From Micromonospora sp. HNM0581 (GTDB lineage: Bacteria; Actinomycetota; Actinomycetes; Mycobacteriales; Micromonosporaceae), in NCBI RefSeq assembly GCF_012726175.1, contig NZ_JAASAD010000001.1, forward strand, positions 124,001 to 188,000: a DNA stretch of 64,000 nucleotides, read 5' to 3'. Position numbers and translations under genes: made by a program. The notes under the pieces were generated by a model. That model searched no databases, had not been told where the DNA came from, and was given only the letters and a program-made list of their open reading frames with translations. Shown here piece after piece: positions 62,033 to 64,000 of this stretch (positions within the stretch are counted from its first letter, which is position 1; each line of letters starts with the position of its first letter).

Positions 62033-62743
62033 TCAGCTGGTTTCGCCGGCTACGGAGAAGGAGCGTAGGCGGTCGATGGAGAGAAGGGTGGTGGCGACGA
62101 TGACGAGGGTGGTCATCGCCATGGCCACCGACACGGACACGGTGGTGCCGAGCAGGTTCGTCGGGGCGAGCCGGTCGGCCAGGGCGATCACGTAGTGCTG
62201 GATCGACAGCACCCGGGTACCGCTTACCACGTTGCTGAGCAGACCTTCCCAGATCAGTACGTAGACCAGCCCGAGCAGCACCGGTCGACGGGTGAGCAGG
62301 CTGGCTGCCACGAACAACGCCGTGTAGGCCAGCGCACCGATCGTTGCGGCGACGGCCAGCGCCACGCCGAGGCGTACCGAGTCGGCCAGCAGGCCCGCAG
62401 CGAACAGGGGGACCGCGACGCTGACCGCGGTGACCCCGGCCGCGACGGCCAGCTTCGGAAGTACGATCTGCCAGCGGGGCAGCGGCGTGGTGAGCACGTG
62501 CACCACCGTCCCGTCGTCGATCTCGGCTCCGAGCACACCGGTGCCGACGATCAGTGCGACGACCGGCAGCACCACGGCCAGCCCGAGGCCGACCAGTACC
62601 GGCGGACCCCAGTCGGTGGGATCGACTCCGAGCCCCCGGGAGAGCACGGCCAGCCCCACGAGCAGTACCGGCAGCGGGAGCAGTAGCAGGAACCGGCGAC
62701 GCCCGAACAGGCCACGCACGGTGATCCAGGAGACAGTGGACAT
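62033..62743 (-). CDS. ABC-2 type transporter permease
   Basis: A 236-residue membrane protein with six hydrophobic segments, matching the ABC2 permease pattern (GTGVLGAEIDDGTVVHVLTTPLPRWQ after the second helix). The first residue of its start codon shares the stop of the ATPase gene (62743), so the pair is coupled. Together with the ATPase and the upstream permease it builds an exporter whose substrate is unknown. Confidence 0.92.
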   Translation of the reverse strand: MSTVSWITVRGLFGRRRFLLLLPLPVLLVGLAVLSRGLGVDPTDWGPPVLVGLGLAVVLPVVALIVGTGVLGAEIDDGTVVHVLTTPLPRWQIVLPKLAVAAGVTAVSVAVPLFAAGLLADSVRLGVALAVAATIGALAYTALFVAASLLTRRPVLLGLVYVLIWEGLLSNVVSGTRVLSIQHYVIALADRLAPTNLLGTTVSVSVAMAMTTLVIVATTLLSIDRLRSFSVAGETS

Positions 62744-63693
62744 CAGGCCTCCACCAGGTAGGAGAAGACACTTTCCAGGGATTCGTCCTCGGGCACCAGT
62801 TGCTGGACCCGTACGCCGCGGGCCAGGGCGACCTTCGGCAGCATCCGGGTGAAGGCGCCGTAGTCGCCTGCGCGCACGGTCAGGCCGTCGCGTCCCAACT
62901 CGACCCCGCTGACGGAGGTCTCGGCGATCAGCGCGACGGCCAACGCCCGGTCGTCGGTGGAGCGGATGGCGAACACGTGCGGCCGATTGGTCATCAGCCG
63001 CCGGATGGTTCGGAAGTCGCCGGAGGCGGCGAGCCGACCGGCGACCATCACCTGGACCGTGCCGGAGACCTGCTCGACTTCCTCCAGGATGTGCGAGCTG
63101 AACAGGATCGTGCGGCCCGCGTCGCCGAGGGAGTGCAGTAGCTCCATCATGTGCAGCCGCTGGCGCGGATCCATGCCGTTGAACGGCTCGTCCAGCAGCA
63201 GTACCTGCGGGTCGTGCACCAGCGCCGCCGCGACCCGGGTGCGCTGGCGCATGCCCTTGGAGTACGTGCCGATCTGGCGGTCCTGCGCGGCGGACAACTC
63301 GACCAGGTCGATCGCGCGGCGGGCCGCTGCCCTCGGGTCCGACAGCCGGTGCAGCTTCGCGGTGGCCAGCACGAACTCGTACGCGGTCAGGAAGCTGTGT
63401 ACCGCCTCCCGTTCGCTGACCAGACCGAGCCGGCGATAGACCGCCGGGTTACGCCAGGTGGGTTGACCGTCCAGGGTCACCTGCCCCTTAGACGGGGTGA
63501 GGAAGCCGGCCATCATGTGCAGCAGGGTGGTCTTACCCGCGCCGTTGGGGCCGAGCAGTCCGGTCACCCCTGGCCCTAGGTTCATGTTGACGTTGTTGAC
63601 CGCGACCACGTTTCCGTACCAGCGGGAGACCTCCGTGAGGTCGAGGGTGCTGGCGGCGGTGGCCGTCGGCTTGGTGGGAGTCGTCGTGGTCAT
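62743..63693 (-). CDS. ABC transporter ATP-binding protein
   Basis: A 316-residue ATPase: Walker A GPNGAGKTT, the signature YSKGMRQR, Walker B VLLLDEPFNGMDP and the H-loop SSHIL. A C-terminal domain of ~85 residues follows, as in multidrug-type exporters. Start ATG 63693 overlaps the upstream permease stop in ATGA. The order permease-ATPase-permease on one strand suggests a heterodimeric exporter. Confidence 0.96.
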   Translation of the reverse strand: MTTTTPTKPTATAASTLDLTEVSRWYGNVVAVNNVNMNLGPGVTGLLGPNGAGKTTLLHMMAGFLTPSKGQVTLDGQPTWRNPAVYRRLGLVSEREAVHSFLTAYEFVLATAKLHRLSDPRAAARRAIDLVELSAAQDRQIGTYSKGMRQRTRVAAALVHDPQVLLLDEPFNGMDPRQRLHMMELLHSLGDAGRTILFSSHILEEVEQVSGTVQVMVAGRLAASGDFRTIRRLMTNRPHVFAIRSTDDRALAVALIAETSVSGVELGRDGLTVRAGDYGAFTRMLPKVALARGVRVQQLVPEDESLESVFSYLVEA

Positions 63694-64000
63694 CGTGCGG
63701 CCACCTTCTCGTAGCGGGCCAGCAGCAGGGCGACGCAGCCGGCGACGAGCGCGACGGCGGCGAGCGCGTACAACGGGCCGAAGGGGCCGAGGTCGACGCC
63801 GGGGCCGTCGGGGTCGGTGATGAGCAGGTCGTGCATCGTCCAGATTCCGACGCCCTGCACCAGCGTGGGTGGTGAGGCGATGCCGGACAGTTGGTTCGCC
63901 GTATGCGAGGGCAGCACCGACAGGATGCCGACGATCGGCGTGGTCATCAGGAACACGGCCACGATCCCGCCTGCGGCGAAGGCTCGTTTCCCGGTGAACG
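63690..64000 (-). CDS. ABC-2 type permease, C-terminal part (runs off the window)
   Basis: The last ~103 residues of a membrane protein, with at least two hydrophobic segments (MTTPIVGILSVLP and LYALAAVALVAGCVALLLA). The frame remains open to base 64000 without a start, so the 5' part lies beyond. It is the first gene of the three-gene exporter operon, overlapping the ATPase gene by four bases. Confidence 0.85.
   Translation of the reverse strand, partial: FTGKRAFAAGGIVAVFLMTTPIVGILSVLPSHTANQLSGIASPPTLVQGVGIWTMHDLLITDPDGPGVDLGPFGPLYALAAVALVAGCVALLLARYEKVAAR

Overview
The window is high-GC actinobacterial DNA, most probably from Micromonospora or a close relative in the Micromonosporaceae. 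The evidence is the GC-rich third positions, the frequent GTG starts, mycothiol genes (mshB, a mycoredoxin), a WhiB7-type regulator, an AdnAB helicase-nuclease pair, SIMPL, DUF397 and DUF5753 genes, and two tandem initiator tRNAs. Almost all of it reads as conserved chromosomal backbone. I see no rRNA, CRISPR array, insertion sequence, prophage or biosynthetic gene cluster.

Layout. 1-9.6 kb: the end of an anti-sigma-like ATPase gene, purC, two tRNA-fMet genes each with its own terminator, a UPF0182 membrane protein, a Lon-like PDZ protease, a DUF2342 metalloprotease, a nucleotidyltransferase-like protein and a YgjP-like metallopeptidase. 9.6-16.2 kb: a zinc-ribbon protein, a cluster of DnaA boxes, a ThiF-like protein, an ABC1 kinase, whiB7 with a long attenuator leader, uvrD2 and a mycoredoxin. 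The block from UPF0182 to adnA keeps the gene order I recall for M. tuberculosis Rv3193c-Rv3202c. 16.2-31 kb: an MFS transporter, an XRE/DUF397 pair, a small candidate peptide/RNA unit, nudC, two M16 peptidases, cspA and adnB-adnA. 31-48.8 kb: two LOG enzymes, dapE and dapD divergent, a secreted subtilase, a large membrane hydrolase, a kinase, a SIMPL protein, tyrA, two tiny coupled genes, dapC-fdxA, a GNAT, two membrane proteins and mshB. 48.8-55.2 kb: an S9 peptidase and the three-gene succinate dehydrogenase operon. 55.2-64 kb: a nuclease-like gene bracketed by two copies of a long palindrome, a Nudix hydrolase, a pterin dehydratase relative, a PH-domain protein, ychF, an unknown gene, an Ada-AlkA fusion, ogt and a three-gene ABC exporter that runs off the end.

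How the genes work together. DNA repair and genome maintenance are concentrated here: uvrD2, adnAB, mutT-like Nudix, Ada-AlkA and ogt. Three steps of the succinylase branch of diaminopimelate synthesis (dapD, dapC, dapE) lie within 13 kb. whiB7, mshB and the mycoredoxin belong to the redox and antibiotic-stress response.

The most informative non-coding structure is the whiB7 leader. It has a 94-codon upstream ORF with a near-perfect ribosome-binding site. Its stop codon falls in the loop of an antiterminator hairpin, which overlaps an intrinsic terminator, so the attenuation switch can be read directly from sequence. Other signals worth checking are three helically phased DnaA boxes near 9.9 kb, a self-contained promoter/19-codon-ORF/hairpin unit near 19.3 kb, the palindrome-bracketed gene at 55.2-56.3 kb, and a hydrolase whose nucleophile and oxyanion motifs are separated by about a dozen membrane segments.
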